Assembly: GCA_029056365.1 (NCBI GenBank)
Contig: JAIDBM010000239.1
Span: 1-6,049 of the forward strand
Reading direction: 5' to 3'
DNA from: Muribaculaceae bacterium
Lineage (GTDB): Bacteria > Bacteroidota > Bacteroidia > Bacteroidales > Muribaculaceae
DNA length: 6,049 nucleotides
In this document: positions 5,644-6,049 of the stretch, in pieces
Layout: every line of letters starts with the position of its first letter
Numbering within the stretch: position 1 is the stretch's first letter
Notes under the pieces: generated by a model
Told to the model about the DNA's origin: nothing
Seen by the model: the letters and a program-made list of their open reading frames with translations, nothing else
Databases searched by the model: none
Made by a program: the position numbers and the translations under genes

Positions 5644-5773
5644 ATACCTCCCCCACAAATTGACGATTCTCCAGATGATGCATGTCAGTGGCCATAAGAC
5701 CCAAAAGACCTTCATGGACTACATCAAGCTAACCTCCGAGGAGATAGCCGATGAAATGAAATTAGCGGATTAG
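5642..5773 (+). pseudogene. C-terminal remnant of a tyrosine recombinase (phage-type integrase)
   Basis: The last 43 codons read KYLPHKLTILQMMHVSGHKT, then QKTFMDYIKLTSEEIADEMK and LAD before TAG. This matches the end of Bacteroidota site-specific integrases, where (K/H)(I/V)SGHKTEKxFxxYIK(V/L)TxEE carries the second active-site His (in GHK) and the catalytic Tyr (in DYI). The earlier catalytic Arg, the HxxR motif and the whole DNA-binding N-terminus are missing. Upstream in this frame the sequence runs through the terminator hairpin, so a 5' part does not exist here. It is a decayed fragment whose break coincides with repeat copy C, and is evidence of past integration or deletion at this spot. 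Confidence 0.75.
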
Positions 5774-5784
5774 CTCGAGGCGCA

Positions 5785-5828
5785 AGTCTGGCTTTAGTCA
5801 GGTGCGCGGAGGTAAAGCCATCAAGACT
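5785..5828. other. Interrupted 12-bp stem-loop
   Basis: AGTCTGGCTTTA (5785-5796) pairs with TAAAGCC (5813-5819) and, after a 4-nt ATCA bulge, AGACT (5824-5828). This gives 12 base pairs around a 16-nt loop. No T-run follows, so it is not an ordinary terminator. It starts 11 bp after the recombinase remnant's stop. Its role is unknown: a structured RNA 3' end, a single-stranded DNA hairpin, or a relic of an element end. Confidence 0.45.
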
Positions 5829-5902
5829 CATCGCAAATCTCCGCCATGTCCAAGAAAGAGAATGGTATGTGGTAAAGGGAAAAGTTGCATGCCAACAACC
5901 GT

Positions 5903-5943
5903 ATTCCGAAAAAAAAGGTCAAATGGCCACTTTTTCGGAATAT
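5903..5943. terminator. Terminator-like hairpin
   Basis: TATTCCGAAAAA (5903-5914) pairs perfectly with TTTTTCGGAATA (5932-5943). Inside, GGTC-AAAT-GGCC closes the loop with one G-U pair. The inner GC stem flanked by an A-run and a T-run is terminator-like in both directions, with an extra outer stem. No intact gene ends nearby, so which transcript it would stop is unclear. Confidence 0.5.
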
Positions 5944-6005
5944 CATTTGGAGGGGTGAGAACTTATGATTAACTTTCCGAGTTTGACATTTAATAGTAAT
6001 AACAT

Positions 6006-6040
6006 ACAAAGTCACAGACATTTACGCCTGTGACTTTTGT
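6006..6040. terminator. Rho-independent terminator at the window's right end
   Basis: AAAGTCACAG (6008-6017) pairs with CTGTGACTTT (6028-6037) around a 10-nt loop, and ACA/TGT extends the stem past a one-base bulge. An A-run lies on one side and TTTT on the other. It may serve a leftward gene just outside the window or be the end of a rightward transcript through 5774-6005. That stretch holds only hairpins and no supportable gene. Confidence 0.65.
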
Positions 6041-6049
6041 AGTATAATA

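Noticed and set aside
5966..6034. A 22-codon ORF preceded by GGAGGGG
   Set aside because: The purine-rich stretch is suggestive, but Shine-Dalgarno use is uncommon in this phylum, the product is featureless, and the stop lies in the terminator stem.

Overview
The window looks like chromosomal DNA from a member of the Bacteroidota, most likely order Bacteroidales. The pointers are the short PabB/PabC type, a small outer-membrane beta-barrel protein ending in Phe, start codons without Shine-Dalgarno sequences, three TAnnTTTG-type -7 promoter boxes, and a tyrosine-recombinase tail of the SGHKT...YIK type. The family-level assignment is inference from sequence memory; no search was run.

Left part (1-1936): a divergent p-aminobenzoate (folate precursor) locus. 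Leftward, pabB (aminodeoxychorismate synthase component I) overlaps by ATGA the start of a pabC-like class IV aminotransferase/lyase that runs off the left edge. Rightward, and starting less than 100 bp away, is pabA, the glutamine amidotransferase that would supply ammonia to PabB. Together these three would convert chorismate plus glutamine to p-aminobenzoate. A near-perfect -7 box lies only a few bases before the pabB ATG, so its mRNA may be leaderless.

Middle (1937-2682): a leftward gene for a secreted outer-membrane beta-barrel protein converges on pabA and has a good promoter. A weaker rightward promoter candidate lies on the other side of the gap.

Right-centre (2683-5370): a rightward accessory module. 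It starts with a 40-codon ORF whose first part resembles the N-terminus of a YciI-family protein, apparently a remnant. One base after its stop begins an unrecognised 260-aa protein gene. That gene overlaps by ATGA a 594-aa protein made of Sel1-like repeats fused to a C-terminal DUF4303-like domain. This tightly coupled pair of soluble, probably cytoplasmic proteins is the best candidate for an undescribed system. No function can be assigned.

Right end (5371-6049): non-coding and decayed sequence. A 12-bp sequence directly after the DUF4303 gene is repeated in inverted orientation 250 bp further on. Its 11-bp core also occurs in direct orientation just upstream of the module (2623). Between the inverted copies lie a leftward promoter candidate and a strong 14-bp-stem terminator. 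Next to the right copy is the C-terminal remnant of a tyrosine recombinase, and three more stem-loops follow up to the window end. The picture is a small mobile or recombination-shaped island next to core metabolic genes.
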